Source: Flavobacteriales bacterium (GTDB taxonomy: Bacteria; Bacteroidota; Bacteroidia; Flavobacteriales_F; PHOS-HE28). Taken from it: a DNA stretch of 64,000 bases. Position numbers and translations under genes: made by a program. The stretch spans positions 310,001 through 374,000 of the forward strand of contig JAMLHB010000001.1 of NCBI GenBank assembly GCA_023957375.1, written 5' to 3'. This document shows positions 16,673 to 26,016 of this stretch, in pieces; the stretch's first letter is position 1; each line of letters begins with the position of its first letter. Below the pieces are notes generated by a model. The model made no database searches and was not told the DNA's origin. It worked only from the letters and a program-made list of their open reading frames with translations.

Positions 16673-16963
16673 ATGGAAGGGCTTTTGGAACGGATCGGCA
16701 TTGCGCGCGCACACGCGGAGCAGTTGCTGGCCGAACGTGAACGGATGACTGCGGCCATCGAGGCTTCGGAAAAGCATGCACGCGAGGCTAACCGTGAAAA
16801 GGATGTGCTCAAGGCCCGGATCAAGGAACTGGAACAAGAGAACGAGGCCCTGCGAAAGGCCGCAGCCTCCAAGGTGGAGACAACAGGCCGGGAAGGAACG
16901 AAGGAGAAGATCGACGAACTGGTGAATGAGATAGACCAGTGTTTGGCTTTATTGAACAATTGA
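16673..16963 (+). CDS. short coiled-coil protein encoded before zapA
   Basis: 96 residues from the ATG at 16673 (an in-frame TTG at 16637 overlaps the promoter element). The protein is nearly all heptad-repeat coiled coil (HAEQLLAERERMTAAIEASE, EKDVLKARIKELEQENEALR), with a short linker and a C-terminal helix KEKIDELVNEIDQCLALLNN. It overlaps zapA by the TGATG arrangement, so the two are translationally coupled. A ZapB-like or cell-division accessory role is a reasonable guess from size, coiled-coil content and neighbour, but homology to ZapB is not shown by the sequence. Confidence 0.75.
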   Translation: MEGLLERIGIARAHAEQLLAERERMTAAIEASEKHAREANREKDVLKARIKELEQENEALRKAAASKVETTGREGTKEKIDELVNEIDQCLALLNN

Positions 16964-17265
16964 TGAGCACAGGCACGGACACCAGGGAGGAGAAGTCGAT
17001 CAGGATCGAGCTGGCCGGAAGGGCATATCCGCTCACCATCCACACGGATGAGGAGGAGAATATCCGTACGGCCGCCACCGAGATCAATGAAAGCATCAAC
17101 CGCTTGAAGGCCGGCTACCCGCTGACCGACAAGCAGGACCTCTTGGCCATGGCCGCTCTGGAAGTGGCTACCCGGGTGCTGAACCTGGCCAAAACCCAAC
17201 CATCCAACATCGATGCTGCGGTGCTGGATGAATTGGACCTGCTGCTCAAAGACCTCGCCGGCTGA
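16963..17265 (+). CDS. zapA: cell division protein ZapA
   Basis: 100-residue FtsZ-ring-associated protein that bundles FtsZ filaments. Starts at the ATG overlapping the previous stop (TGATG, 16961-16965). The N-terminal globular part carries IRIELAGRAYPLTIHTDEEENIRTAATEIN, the typical ZapA strand-helix pattern with a Bacteroidota-style insert, and the C-terminal dimerising helix contains KQDLLAMAALEVATRVLNL. The order coiled-coil protein, zapA, rny suggests a cell-division and RNA-turnover operon. Firm family call, although the protein is short and divergent as usual in this phylum. Confidence 0.9.
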   Translation: MSTGTDTREEKSIRIELAGRAYPLTIHTDEEENIRTAATEINESINRLKAGYPLTDKQDLLAMAALEVATRVLNLAKTQPSNIDAAVLDELDLLLKDLAG

Positions 17266-17299
17266 TCCCCTTTGTACTCCTTTCCCGCAGGACCCATGG

Positions 17300-17326
17300 T
17301 TCACTGTAAAACCCATAAACAGTGAA
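17300..17326 (+). promoter_or_regulatory. hairpin in the leader just before rny
   Basis: Perfect 8-bp inverted repeat TTCACTGT/ACAGTGAA (17300-17307 and 17319-17326) with an 11-nt loop, ending 4 nt before the rny ATG at 17331. On the RNA it would cover the ribosome-loading region and includes the alternative GTG start at 17322. It may control rny translation or act as an RNase target; this is inference. Confidence 0.5.
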
Positions 17327-17330
17327 TAAC

Positions 17331-18878
17331 ATGGAATTTGACATCGTAGCGGCCATGATCGGCGTCCTGGTGGGCGTACTGGCCGGTGGAGGGATCGTGT
17401 ATTTCGTCCTCAACGGACTGCTGAAGCGCAGAAGCGCAGGCATCCTGCAGAAGGCCGAGGCGCAAGGTGAGGCCATCAAGAAGGAGAAGATCTTGCAGGC
17501 CAAGGAGAAATTCCTGCAGATGAAGGAGGAGCACGAGCGCGATGCCCGTGAACGGGACAAGCGCCTGCAGCAAGGCCAGGAAAAACACCGCCAACGCGAG
17601 CAGCAGCTCAGCCGCCAACAACAGGAATTGGCCCAAAAGGAAAAGAACCTTCAGGCAGGGCAGCAAGACCTGGAGCAGCGCCTGCAAGGCGTTGAGCGAA
17701 GGCGCCAGGAAGTGGACAAGGCGCAGGAAAAGCAAGTGGTCCAACTTGAGCGCATCAGCGGCATGAGTGCTGAAGAGGCCAAAAAGCAGTTGGTCGATTC
17801 CCTTCGGGATGAGGCACGGACCAACGCCATGGCCTTGGTGAAGGACGTAGTGGATGAAGCCAAGCTGAACGCCAACAAGGAGGCCAAACGGGTGATCATC
17901 CAAACCATCCAGCGGGTGGCCACCGAGCACGCCGTGGAAAATGCCGTGAGCACCTTCCACATCGAGAACGATGAGTTCAAGGGCCGCATCATCGGCCGCG
18001 AAGGGCGCAACATCCGCGCGCTGGAAGAGGCCACCGGCGTGGAGATCGTGGTGGACGACACCCCCGGCGCCATTATCCTCAGCTGCTTCGATCCCGTGCG
18101 GCGCGAAATGGCCCGCCTCGCCCTGCACCAACTGGTAAAGGACGGCCGGATCCACCCGGGGCGCATCGAAGAGATCGTGGCCAAGACCAAGAAGCACCTG
18201 GAGGAAGAGATCCTGGAGATCGGCAAACGCACCTGCATCGACCTGGGCATCCACGGCCTGCACACCGAGCTCATGCGCATGGTGGGCCGCATGCGCTACC
18301 GCAGCAGCTATGGCCAAAACCTGCTGCAGCACAGCCGTGAAACGGCCAACCTCTGCGCCACCATGGCCGCGGAACTGGGCCTGAACGTGAAGGCCGCCAA
18401 GCGCGCGGGCCTGTTGCACGACATCGGCAAGGTGCCCGATGACGAGCCCGAACTGCCGCACGCCTTGCTGGGCATGAAGCTGGCCGAGAAATACGGTGAG
18501 AAACCCGACGTGTGCAACGCCATCGGCGCACACCACGACGAGATCGAGATGACCACCATGATCGCGCCCATTGTGCAAGCCTGCGACGCCATCAGCGGCG
18601 CACGCCCCGGCGCAAGACGCGAGGCCGTGGAGCAGTACATCAAGCGGCTCAAGGACCTGGAGAGCATCGCCATGAGCTACGACGGCGTATCCAAGGCCTT
18701 CGCCATCCAAGCTGGCCGCGAGCTGCGTGTGATGGTGGAAAGCGAACGGGTCTCCGACGGCGAAGCAGACAACATCAGCATGAGCATCGCCGAACGTATC
18801 CAGAACGAAATGACCTACCCCGGGCAAGTGAAGGTGGTGGTGATCCGCGAGAAGCGGGCCATGGCCGTGGCAAAGTAG
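17331..18878 (+). CDS. rny: ribonuclease Y
   Basis: 515-residue membrane-anchored endoribonuclease that initiates mRNA decay. Domain order is canonical: one N-terminal membrane helix ([20 protein letters not shown]), a long charged coiled coil (about 30-180), a KH domain with [19 protein letters not shown], and an HD domain with [23 protein letters not shown] and AHHDEIE giving the metal-binding His/Asp set. Full length compared with the B. subtilis enzyme. ATG 17331 chosen; a GTG three codons upstream lies inside the leader hairpin. It follows zapA after 65 bp and is followed one base after its stop by an epimerase gene. Confidence 0.95.
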   Translation: MEFDIVAAMIGVLVGVLAGGGIVYFVLNGLLKRRSAGILQKAEAQGEAIKKEKILQAKEKFLQMKEEHERDARERDKRLQQGQEKHRQREQQLSRQQQELAQKEKNLQAGQQDLEQRLQGVERRRQEVDKAQEKQVVQLERISGMSAEEAKKQLVDSLRDEARTNAMALVKDVVDEAKLNANKEAKRVIIQTIQRVATEHAVENAVSTFHIENDEFKGRIIGREGRNIRALEEATGVEIVVDDTPGAIILSCFDPVRREMARLALHQLVKDGRIHPGRIEEIVAKTKKHLEEEILEIGKRTCIDLGIHGLHTELMRMVGRMRYRSSYGQNLLQHSRETANLCATMAAELGLNVKAAKRAGLLHDIGKVPDDEPELPHALLGMKLAEKYGEKPDVCNAIGAHHDEIEMTTMIAPIVQACDAISGARPGARREAVEQYIKRLKDLESIAMSYDGVSKAFAIQAGRELRVMVESERVSDGEADNISMSIAERIQNEMTYPGQVKVVVIREKRAMAVAK

Positions 18879-18879
18879 G

Positions 18880-19860
18880 ATGCAGCACGGGGTTCATAAG
18901 GTCTTCCTCGTTACAGGCGGCGCGGGCTTCATCGGCTCGCACGTCTGCGATGCCTTGTTGGCGGCAGGGGCGCAGGTGCGCTGCATAGACAACCTCGCCA
19001 CAGGCAAGGAAAGCAACATTGCGCACCTGCGGCCCCGCAATGACTTCCGGTTCATCCAGGCGGACATCTGCAACGCCGCCGACCTGAACGCGGCCGTGAA
19101 AGGCGTGGATGCCGTGGTGCACTTGGCCGCCTTGGGCAGTGTGCCGCGCTCCATTGAGCATCCATTGGAAAGCGAGCAGGCCAACTTGGCGGGATTCCTC
19201 CAGGTGCTGGAGGCCATGCGCGCCGAAGGGGTGAAGCGGATCGTATATGCCAGTAGCAGCAGCGTGTACGGGGACAGCGTTCAGTTGCCCAAGCGCGAAG
19301 GCACGGAAGGCGCCGCACTTTCGCCCTATGCCGTTACGAAAGACATGGACGAAGCCTATGCCGCACTCTATGTGCGGCTGTTCGGCATTGAGGCCATCGG
19401 CCTGCGCTTCTTCAACATCTTCGGCGAGCGGCAGGACCCGGAAGGGGCTTACGCCGCCGCCATCCCGAAATTCATCCGGGCCCTGCTGAAAGGCGAAGCT
19501 CCCGTACTGAACGGCGATGGCCTGCAAACACGGGATTTCACCTACGTAGCCAACGCGGTGAAAGCCGTTCGATCAGCGTTGGATGCACCGGCGCAGCGGG
19601 CTGGCGAAGTGTACAACATCGCCTGCGGTGAATCCTGCGACTTGCGAAGCTTGTTGGGCAAATTGCAGGACCGTCTGGCACGGGTCGTTCCGCAAGCTAC
19701 GGGCATCAAGCCGGTGCATGGACCTGATCGGCCCGGTGATGTACGCGCCTCCTTGGCGGATATCTCCAAGGCGCGTGAACAATTGGACTATTCGCCCTGT
19801 TGCACCTTGGACGAAGGGTTGGATCGGGCAGTTCCTTGGTATGCGGAGCACTGGGGATAG
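18880..19860 (+). CDS. NAD-dependent sugar-nucleotide epimerase/dehydratase (extended SDR)
   Basis: 326-residue extended short-chain dehydrogenase related to UDP-glucose/UDP-GlcNAc 4-epimerases of the WbpP/Gne group. Cofactor motif VTGGAGFIGSH near the N-terminus, conserved YASSSSVYGD, catalytic YAVTK with the upstream Ser, RFFNIFGERQDP and DFTYVANAV in the substrate half. It would act on a UDP-hexose for polysaccharide or LPS synthesis. The start is 1 bp after the rny stop, so it is probably co-transcribed with rny, although no functional link is obvious. The exact epimer specificity cannot be told from sequence. Confidence 0.9.
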   Translation: MQHGVHKVFLVTGGAGFIGSHVCDALLAAGAQVRCIDNLATGKESNIAHLRPRNDFRFIQADICNAADLNAAVKGVDAVVHLAALGSVPRSIEHPLESEQANLAGFLQVLEAMRAEGVKRIVYASSSSVYGDSVQLPKREGTEGAALSPYAVTKDMDEAYAALYVRLFGIEAIGLRFFNIFGERQDPEGAYAAAIPKFIRALLKGEAPVLNGDGLQTRDFTYVANAVKAVRSALDAPAQRAGEVYNIACGESCDLRSLLGKLQDRLARVVPQATGIKPVHGPDRPGDVRASLADISKAREQLDYSPCCTLDEGLDRAVPWYAEHWG

Positions 19861-19870
19861 AAACGATATC

Positions 19871-20239
19871 ATGCCGAACGCGAAAAAAACACTGGTGTTG
19901 GGCGCAAGCCTGAAGGAGGAGCGCTACTCCAACATGGCCATCCGGAATTTGCGCAGGCATAACCAGCCCGTGGTGGCCGTGGGCCTGCGCGAGGGCGAGG
20001 TGGGGGATGTACACATTGGGAAGGACCTGCCTGAGGGATTGCGCGTGGATACGGTGACCATGTACCTCAATGCGCAAAACCAGGAACCTTGGCAAGTGCG
20101 GATCTTGGCCATGAAGCCTAAGCGCATCATCTTCAACCCAGGCGCGGAAAACCCCGCATTTGAACGCGCCGCGCAGGAAGCCGGCATTGAAACGCTGGAG
20201 GCCTGCACCTTGGTGATGCTGAACACGGGACAGTATTGA
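19871..20239 (+). CDS. CoA-binding Rossmann-fold protein (YccU-like)
   Basis: 122-residue cytoplasmic protein of the CoA_binding family. The N-terminus KKTLVLGASLKEERYSNMAI carries the nucleotide-binding turn and the typical S.....R.S..... pattern; PVVAVGLREGEVGDVHIGKDL and PKRIIFNPGAENPAF (the conserved F.PG.EN motif) follow. Family members bind CoA, but a reaction is not established. The ATG at 19871 is 11 bp after the epimerase stop, continuing that operon. A longer upstream frame overlaps the epimerase gene and is not used. Confidence 0.88.
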   Translation: MPNAKKTLVLGASLKEERYSNMAIRNLRRHNQPVVAVGLREGEVGDVHIGKDLPEGLRVDTVTMYLNAQNQEPWQVRILAMKPKRIIFNPGAENPAFERAAQEAGIETLEACTLVMLNTGQY

Positions 20240-20388
20240 ATCCTGCACCACGCGGAACAGCGCGGGCCATGCAACTGGGTCTGCACTTCCATCTTCCGGC
20301 CTTCAGGTTTTTTGCGCTTCACTTCCGCACTCGCTGCTCCTTCACCTTCCTTCCATCATAGCTTCGCCGCCTTCAAAATCAAGCACAA

Positions 20389-21651
20389 ATGGAACTTCGG
20401 GGGGGAGCGTACCACATTGGTGGTGTGCCGGCAAGCCGCATTGCTGAATTGGCCGGCACGCCGGTGTACGTGTATGATGCCGCGGTGATCGACCGGCAGG
20501 CGAAACGGCTCAAGGAGGCATTCAAGGCCACCCCGACACGCTTCATGTATGCGTGCAAGGCACTGACCAACGTAGCCGTGCTGAAGCACATGCGCAGCTT
20601 GGGCTTAGGCTTGGACTCCGTGAGCATCGAGGAGGTGCAGATCGGCCTCAAGGCCGGGTTCAAGCCCGAGGAGATCCTGTTCACGCCGAACATGGTGCCG
20701 TATGAGGAGTACCGGCTGGCGGCGAAGCTGGGCGTGGAGATCAACATCGACAGCATTCCCGTGCTGGAGCGGTTCGGCGGTGAGTTCGGAGGAGGCATCC
20801 CCGTGTGCATCCGCATCAACCCGCACATCATGGCCGGTGGCAACGAGCGCATCAGCACCGGCCACATCGACAGCAAGTTCGGCATCAGCATCCACCAGTT
20901 GCGCCATGTGGAGCGCGTGGTGAAGACCTACGGGCTGCGCGTGGACGGGCTGCACATGCACACGGGCAGCGACATCCTGGACACCGAGGTGTTCATGCGC
21001 GCCGCCGAGCTGCTGCTGGAAAGCGCCGCCTTGTTCCCCAACCTGCGTTTCCTGGACTTAGGCAGCGGTTTCAAGGTGCCGTACAAGCCGGACGACATTT
21101 CCACGGACGTGGAAGAACTGGGGCAGCGCCTGGCCGCCCGCATCAAGTCATTCAATGCGGGGCGCCCCAACCCGGTGGAGCTTTGGTTCGAACCGGGCAA
21201 GTTCTTGGTGAGCGAAGCGGGCGTGCTGCTGGTTGCGGCATCGCTGGTGAAGCAAACCACGGCTACCGTGTTCGTAGGAGTGGACAGCGGCCTGAACCAT
21301 TTGATCAGGCCCATGCTATACGGCAGCTACCACGGCATCATCAATGTCAGCAGGCCGGAGGAACGCAAGCGGATCTACACGGTGGTGGGCTATATCTGCG
21401 AAACCGACACCTTCGCCTGGGACCGCCAGTTGCCCGAAGTGCAGACCGGCGATGTGCTCGCCTTTCTGAATGCGGGGGCTTATGGGTTCAGTATGGCCAG
21501 CAACTACAACTCGCGCCTACGGCCTGCGGAAGTGCTGGTAAAGGACGGAAAAGCGCTGCTGATCCGTCGCCGTGAAACGCTGGAGGACCTGCTTGCCCAG
21601 CAAGTGGAAAAGGAGCTGGTACCTGCTACAACCGATCCAATTCCTGCTTGA
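20389..21651 (+). CDS. lysA: diaminopimelate decarboxylase
   Basis: 420-residue PLP enzyme converting meso-diaminopimelate to lysine, the last step of the pathway. Fold-III alanine-racemase-like barrel with the PLP-binding Lys57 in RFMYACKALTN, HMHTGSDI in place of the common HIGSQ, the glycine-rich LDLGSGFKVPYKP, WFEPGKFLVSEAG for substrate binding, and the dimer-interface motif CETDTFAWDR supplying the catalytic Cys. The start ATG at 20389 lies 150 bp after the previous gene, so it probably has its own promoter. Its 3' end overlaps the convergent aminotransferase gene by 26 bp. Confidence 0.93.
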   Translation: MELRGGAYHIGGVPASRIAELAGTPVYVYDAAVIDRQAKRLKEAFKATPTRFMYACKALTNVAVLKHMRSLGLGLDSVSIEEVQIGLKAGFKPEEILFTPNMVPYEEYRLAAKLGVEINIDSIPVLERFGGEFGGGIPVCIRINPHIMAGGNERISTGHIDSKFGISIHQLRHVERVVKTYGLRVDGLHMHTGSDILDTEVFMRAAELLLESAALFPNLRFLDLGSGFKVPYKPDDISTDVEELGQRLAARIKSFNAGRPNPVELWFEPGKFLVSEAGVLLVAASLVKQTTATVFVGVDSGLNHLIRPMLYGSYHGIINVSRPEERKRIYTVVGYICETDTFAWDRQLPEVQTGDVLAFLNAGAYGFSMASNYNSRLRPAEVLVKDGKALLIRRRETLEDLLAQQVEKELVPATTDPIPA

Positions 21652-22810
21652 TCGCCGTACAGGCCACCCGCACCTGCTCTTCGGAGATGCACAGCGGCGG
21701 CGCAATGCGGAAAGCCGTGGGACAGCTCAGGAACCAGAAACCCAGCACCCCGCGTTCCAGGCAGCCTTGCACCACGCGCTGCACCTTGTCGGCAGCGCCG
21801 AGGTCCACGGCCAGCATCAGGCCGGTTCCGCGCACTTCCAAGATGGACGGGTGAACCAACAATTCCTGGAAGAGCATGCCCATGCGACGGGCATTCTCCA
21901 CCAGGCCTTCATTGAGCAAGACCTCCAGCGCGGCCATCCCTGCCGCGCAATTCACCGGGTGCCCGCCGAAAGTGGTGATGTGCCCCAGCACGGGGTGATG
22001 GGTGAACAATGCCATCCACTCGCCCGAACTGACGAAGGCGCCCATGGGCATGCCGCCGCCCAGGGCCTTGCCCAGCACTAAAATGTCGGGCACCGCGCCG
22101 AATTGCTCAAAGGCGAAGAGCGAGCCCGTGCGGCCAAAGCCGGTTTGCACCTCGTCGAAGATGAGCATGGCGCCCGTTTCCGAGCAGCGCTTGCGCAGCG
22201 CCTGCATCCATGACACATCGGGGATCCGCACCCCGGCATCCCCTTGGATGGTCTCCACCACCACGGCTGCACAGTGTTCATCAATGTACCGCAGGTCTTC
22301 CGGCACATTGAAGGTGATGAAGTCCACATCCGGTAGCAGCGGCCTGTTGCGGTATTTCTTCTCCTCGTTGCCGGTGATGCTCAGTGAACCGTGCGTGCTT
22401 CCGTGGTAGCTCTTGTGGCAAGCGACCAGGCGCGTGCGACCCGTGATGCGCTTGGCCAGTTTCAGCGCGGCTTCGTTGGCCTCGGTGCCGCTGTTCACGA
22501 AGTATACGCTATCCAGTCCGGGGGGCAGCAGGCCGGTGAGCCGTTCCGCGTAGCGCACCTGCGCTTCCTGGATGAACTCGCCGTAGGGGATCACATGCAG
22601 GTAGTGGTCCAGTTGCTCCTTGATCGCCGCGATGACCTTGGGGTGCCGGTGCCCGGTGTTGTTCACGGCCAGGCCGGCCACCAGGTCCAAGTAACGCTTG
22701 CCGTCACGGGTGTAGAGGTGGCAGCCTTCCGCCCTGGTGATGTCCAAGGCAATGGGGAAGGGGCTGGTTTGTGCGAGGTGCTGCGCGAAGACGCTTCTCA
22801 GTTCGGCCAT
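21626..22810 (-). CDS. class III PLP-dependent aminotransferase
   Basis: 394-residue fold-I aminotransferase of the acetylornithine/4-aminobutyrate group. Motifs: VNSGTEANEAALKLA, the PLP-contacting IFDEVQTGFGRTGSLFAFE, the Schiff-base lysine in LVLGKALGGGMPMGAF, and TTFGGHPVNCAAGMAALEVL. Substrate specificity is not readable; acetylornithine, ornithine or lysine 6-aminotransferase are possible. It converges with lysA, overlapping it by 26 bp, so neither gene has room for a private terminator. Start ATG at 22808-22810. Confidence 0.9.
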   Translation of the reverse strand: MAELRSVFAQHLAQTSPFPIALDITRAEGCHLYTRDGKRYLDLVAGLAVNNTGHRHPKVIAAIKEQLDHYLHVIPYGEFIQEAQVRYAERLTGLLPPGLDSVYFVNSGTEANEAALKLAKRITGRTRLVACHKSYHGSTHGSLSITGNEEKKYRNRPLLPDVDFITFNVPEDLRYIDEHCAAVVVETIQGDAGVRIPDVSWMQALRKRCSETGAMLIFDEVQTGFGRTGSLFAFEQFGAVPDILVLGKALGGGMPMGAFVSSGEWMALFTHHPVLGHITTFGGHPVNCAAGMAALEVLLNEGLVENARRMGMLFQELLVHPSILEVRGTGLMLAVDLGAADKVQRVVQGCLERGVLGFWFLSCPTAFRIAPPLCISEEQVRVACTAIKQELDRL

Positions 22811-22842
22811 GGCGCAAAGTTGCGTGATCCCGGGATGGGGCC

Positions 22843-23436
22843 TCAGAAAGGATCGTCCCCTCCACCCCCGAACGGTCCGGGACCATCATCATCGTCATCA
22901 TCATCGTCATCATCGCCACCGATGTCGCCGATCAGGTCGCTGTCGGGGTCCACGCCTGGTGGATTGAACAGGCCCCATTCGTCGGCCACGAAGCGCCGCA
23001 TGTCAAAAGCTTGCACCCAAGCCACAAAGAGTTTGCGGAACTCCTCCATTTGCTCGCGGAGCAGGTTGAAGTACGGCTGTTCATCGTAGCCGAAGATCTC
23101 CAGGCCACGCAGGCCTACGATCAACTCCCGGGCGGCCTTGCGGATCAGTGCGGCATTCTCCATGCGAATGTCATACAGATCACCCCCTTCGGCCCCGGCG
23201 ATCTTGGCCGGGATCAGGAGGGAAGCGCCGTACATTTCGTCGATCTGGTCCTTGAGCGCTTCGCGTTCGAATTCCCGGCGCTTGTTGCTTTCATCCGTCC
23301 CGTCGTTCAGGTCGGCGCCTTCTTCCGGTGCGGCTTCCAGGATGTGATCCACCAGCTCGCGGATCTCCATGGCTTTCTCCATCAGGGGTATCGCCTGGGG
23401 CAGGCGAAAGCCGTCGGTCATTCTGGATCTGCCCAT
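22843..23436 (-). CDS. helical protein with a poly-aspartate tail, unknown function
   Basis: 197 residues, soluble, predicted mostly helical, ending in a run of ten Asp followed by Gly/Pro-rich residues (GPGPFGGGGDDPF). The central part contains RREFEREALKDQIDEMYGASLLIPAKIAGAEG (split here for description) and ELIVGLRGLEIFGYDEQPYFNLL. Two starts fit: ATG at 23436 or at 23421 (MTDGFRLP), both in frame. It lies 32 bp upstream of the aminotransferase gene on the same strand and 29 bp downstream of the transketolase C-terminal gene, so an operon is likely. I do not recognise a domain; the acidic tail could bind basic proteins or metal. Confidence 0.65.
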   Translation of the reverse strand: MGRSRMTDGFRLPQAIPLMEKAMEIRELVDHILEAAPEEGADLNDGTDESNKRREFEREALKDQIDEMYGASLLIPAKIAGAEGGDLYDIRMENAALIRKAARELIVGLRGLEIFGYDEQPYFNLLREQMEEFRKLFVAWVQAFDMRRFVADEWGLFNPPGVDPDSDLIGDIGGDDDDDDDDDDGPGPFGGGGDDPF

Positions 23437-23465
23437 GGTCGTTCGTGAAGTGTGAAAGGCCGAAG

Positions 23466-24419
23466 CTACTTCCGCTTGATGGCCCGCCGTGCCGCTGCCA
23501 CCACGTCAGGCGTATCCAGGCCATATTTTTTCAGTAACTCCTCCGGTGTTCCGCTCTCGCCGAAGCTGTCGTTCACGGCCACGAACTCCTGCGGTACGCC
23601 ATGGTGGGTGGTGAGCACCTGGGCCACGGCCTCTCCCAGGCCGCCGTAGCGGTTGTGCTCTTCGCAGGTCACCACGCAGCCGGTCTTGCCCACCGAGGCC
23701 AACACGGCCTCTTCGTCCAGTGGCTTGATGGTGTGCATGTTGATCACCTCGGCATGGATGCCCTGTTTCTCCAGTTCCGCTGCGGCTTCCAAAGCCTTCC
23801 AGACCAGGTGCCCGCAGGCGATCAGGGTAACGTCCGTGCCTTCGCTGAGCACTTGAGCCTTGCCGATCTCGAAGGGCATATCCGCCGGGATGAACACGGG
23901 CCATTTCGGGCGGCCGAAGCGCAGGTACACGGGGCCTTCATGGTCGGCCAGGGCCATGGTGGCCTGCTTGGTCTGGTTGAAGTCGGCCGGAACCACCACG
24001 GCCATGCCGGGCAGCATGCGCATCAGGCCGATGTCCTCCAGGATCTGGTGGGTGGCCCCGTCTTCCCCGAGGGTGAGGCCCGCATGGCTGGCGCAGATCT
24101 TCACGTTCTTGCCGCTGTAAGCGATGCTTTGGCGGACCTGGTCGTACACGCGGCCGGTGCTGAAGTTGGCGAAGGTGCCGGTGTAGGGGATCTTGCCGCC
24201 GATGGTCATACCGGCGGCCATGCCCATCATGTTGGCTTCGGCAATGCCCACTTGGAAAAAGCGGTCGGGAAATTCCTTGGCGAAGGCATCCATTTTCAAG
24301 GAGCCGGTGAGGTCCGCGCAGAGCGCCACCACGCGGTCATCTTGTTTGCCCACCTCCAGCAAGCCTTCGCCGAAGCCGCTGCGGGTGTCTTTTTTGTCAA
24401 GTACGGGATAGGTGGTCAT
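23466..24419 (-). CDS. transketolase C-terminal subunit
   Basis: 317-residue second half of a split transketolase: the pyrimidine-binding domain (about 1-180) and the C-terminal transketolase domain. Visible signatures are [39 protein letters not shown] (the catalytic Glu contacting the TPP pyrimidine lies in GIAEANM), FRxx-type [14 protein letters not shown] and the C-terminal [18 protein letters not shown]. It pairs with the N-terminal subunit encoded at 26017-26892 to make the sugar-transferring enzyme of the pentose phosphate pathway. Unusually, a von Willebrand A gene lies between the two halves. Confidence 0.93.
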   Translation of the reverse strand: MTTYPVLDKKDTRSGFGEGLLEVGKQDDRVVALCADLTGSLKMDAFAKEFPDRFFQVGIAEANMMGMAAGMTIGGKIPYTGTFANFSTGRVYDQVRQSIAYSGKNVKICASHAGLTLGEDGATHQILEDIGLMRMLPGMAVVVPADFNQTKQATMALADHEGPVYLRFGRPKWPVFIPADMPFEIGKAQVLSEGTDVTLIACGHLVWKALEAAAELEKQGIHAEVINMHTIKPLDEEAVLASVGKTGCVVTCEEHNRYGGLGEAVAQVLTTHHGVPQEFVAVNDSFGESGTPEELLKKYGLDTPDVVAAARRAIKRK

Positions 24420-24518
24420 GGGTTGAGGGGATCAGTAATTGGCCACGTGGCAGTTGCATGTTGTCGGGGGCATCGGCTTGCGTGCACCTTGTTCATTGGT
24501 CTGTTCAAAAGGCATTGC

Positions 24519-25946
24519 TCAAAGTTCCACATGAACGGCCCTTCCCCCTGCGATGGAGACATCTTTCACCACTGAAAAGGCGGTTTCGCGGGCGCCGCCC
24601 GGACGGAAGATCACGCGGTAGTCTCCGGGTTGCAGCTTGAACTGGTTGCGGGGCACGCGTGGATCGAGGTCCACCACCCACACCAGCTCGTTGCCTTTCT
24701 TCTGGAAGATGGCGCCCGGTCCGGCTTGGGCTGCCACCACGTTCAGTATGCCACTGCGGGGAACGCCCACCGGCGTGATGGTGCCCTGCTTCACCACCAC
24801 GTTGGGAATGAGGAGGCGGGGCAGGGTAAGCACTTCCAGGTCGTAGGTGCCGGTGCGGTACAGCTGGCGGCTGTTCATGGCCTGCACGTTCAGGGTGGCG
24901 CCCTCGCCCTGCTTGCGTACGATGCAGGGTACAGGGATTTCCGCCGCGACGGCACCTTCGGTGAACAATTCCAAAGAACCCTGCCCGGCCACCAACGCCA
25001 CCACGTTGTTGCGCCCGGCTTCCAGCGCCACGTTCTCCTTCACACTGGGCGGAATGGTGTGGGCCACGATGCGGTAGGTGTATACCGGGTCGATGTGCAG
25101 GGTGTCCGGCACGCCGCGCAGGTTCATGGTGTGCACGAAGTCGTAGCGGTCCTCGCCGGTGCGCTGGTCGTAGAAGGTGACAGGCACGTCGGTCTCTGTG
25201 GGTTTGCCGTCGTCGGTGAGCAGCAGCAGTTGCGTGGTGGTGGTGCCCAAGGCTTGGTCGATCACAATGCGCATCACGCGGTCAAAGGTCTCCGGCGTGC
25301 CGGCATCGAAGTAGTTGCCCACGCACTTCAGGCTGTACTTGTTGGCCTCATCGATGCCGATGCCGATGACAAATGGCTTGAGGATGATCCCCTTGGCCTG
25401 CAGCGCACGGCTCACCGCACAGGGGTCTTCATCGCAGGCCTCAATGCCGTCGGTTACCAGAATGATGACGTTACGGGCCTTGTTGTCGGGAAAATCGCCT
25501 GCGGCACGCTCGAGCGAACGGGCGATGGGGGTGGTGCCCAAGCAGCGCACTTCGTTCATCTTGTTGCGGATGGCTTGTGCGTTGCCGGGCCCGAAGGGCA
25601 CCTCCAGCTTGGTGTCGTCGCAGTCCTGCTTGCCCGGTTCGATGCGCGTTTGATGGCCATAAATGCGCAGGGCAAGCTCCAAATTAGGCATGCCCTCCAG
25701 GGGTGACAAGGATTCCAACAAGACCCGGCGCGCCACGTTGATCCGCGGCTCGTTGCCCCAAAAGGCGTTCATGCTGTTGCTGGCATCCATCACGAAGAGG
25801 ATGCGCGTGAGGCGGGGAGGCTCGCCCTGTTGCGCGGATGCAGGGGCGGCATGAAGTAGAAGCAGGAGGAACAGCAGGAAGGTGAACCTGGATCGCTGGA
25901 AGCCGGTCCGTGTGCGATCGCGGGCCGATATGGAAACCGTGCGCAT
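24519..25946 (-). CDS. secreted von Willebrand factor A domain protein
   Basis: About 475 residues. After a signal peptide with a long basic n-region and the hydrophobic core FTFLLFLLLLLHAAPASAQ, the VWA domain follows with a complete MIDAS: VMDASNSMNAFW (DxSxS), LGTTPIARSL (Thr) and ILVTDGIEACDEDPC (Asp). The C-terminal half is all-beta, with repeated short modules (VYTYRIVAHTIPPSV, LNVQAMNSRQLYRTGTYDLEVL, LQPGDYRVIFRP). It should be periplasmic or cell-surface and bind a protein partner through a metal. Starts at 25946, 25958 (ATG) or 26006 (GTG) are all in frame; 25946 gives the shortest n-region. It sits in the same direction between the two transketolase halves. Confidence 0.82.
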   Translation of the reverse strand: MRTVSISARDRTRTGFQRSRFTFLLFLLLLLHAAPASAQQGEPPRLTRILFVMDASNSMNAFWGNEPRINVARRVLLESLSPLEGMPNLELALRIYGHQTRIEPGKQDCDDTKLEVPFGPGNAQAIRNKMNEVRCLGTTPIARSLERAAGDFPDNKARNVIILVTDGIEACDEDPCAVSRALQAKGIILKPFVIGIGIDEANKYSLKCVGNYFDAGTPETFDRVMRIVIDQALGTTTTQLLLLTDDGKPTETDVPVTFYDQRTGEDRYDFVHTMNLRGVPDTLHIDPVYTYRIVAHTIPPSVKENVALEAGRNNVVALVAGQGSLELFTEGAVAAEIPVPCIVRKQGEGATLNVQAMNSRQLYRTGTYDLEVLTLPRLLIPNVVVKQGTITPVGVPRSGILNVVAAQAGPGAIFQKKGNELVWVVDLDPRVPRNQFKLQPGDYRVIFRPGGARETAFSVVKDVSIAGGRAVHVEL

Positions 25947-26016
25947 GTCAAGGTGCATAACGTGCAACCATGCAAAAGCGTGCCGGATCCATGGGAGGTT
26001 CGCCACGATGCCGGGG

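Noticed and set aside
16470..16781. Longer N-terminus of the M23 peptidase (104 extra codons)
   Set aside because: The extra part is not protein-like and would hide the signal peptide; the GTG at 16467-16469 places the signal peptide at the N-terminus.
17266..17330. 6S RNA gene after zapA, as in proteobacteria
   Set aside because: The gap is only 65 bp and contains just one short hairpin, too small for 6S RNA.
17301..18827. 508-codon minus-strand open frame opposite rny
   Set aside because: Leu/His/Ala-rich shadow without motifs; the plus strand encodes a canonical RNase Y.
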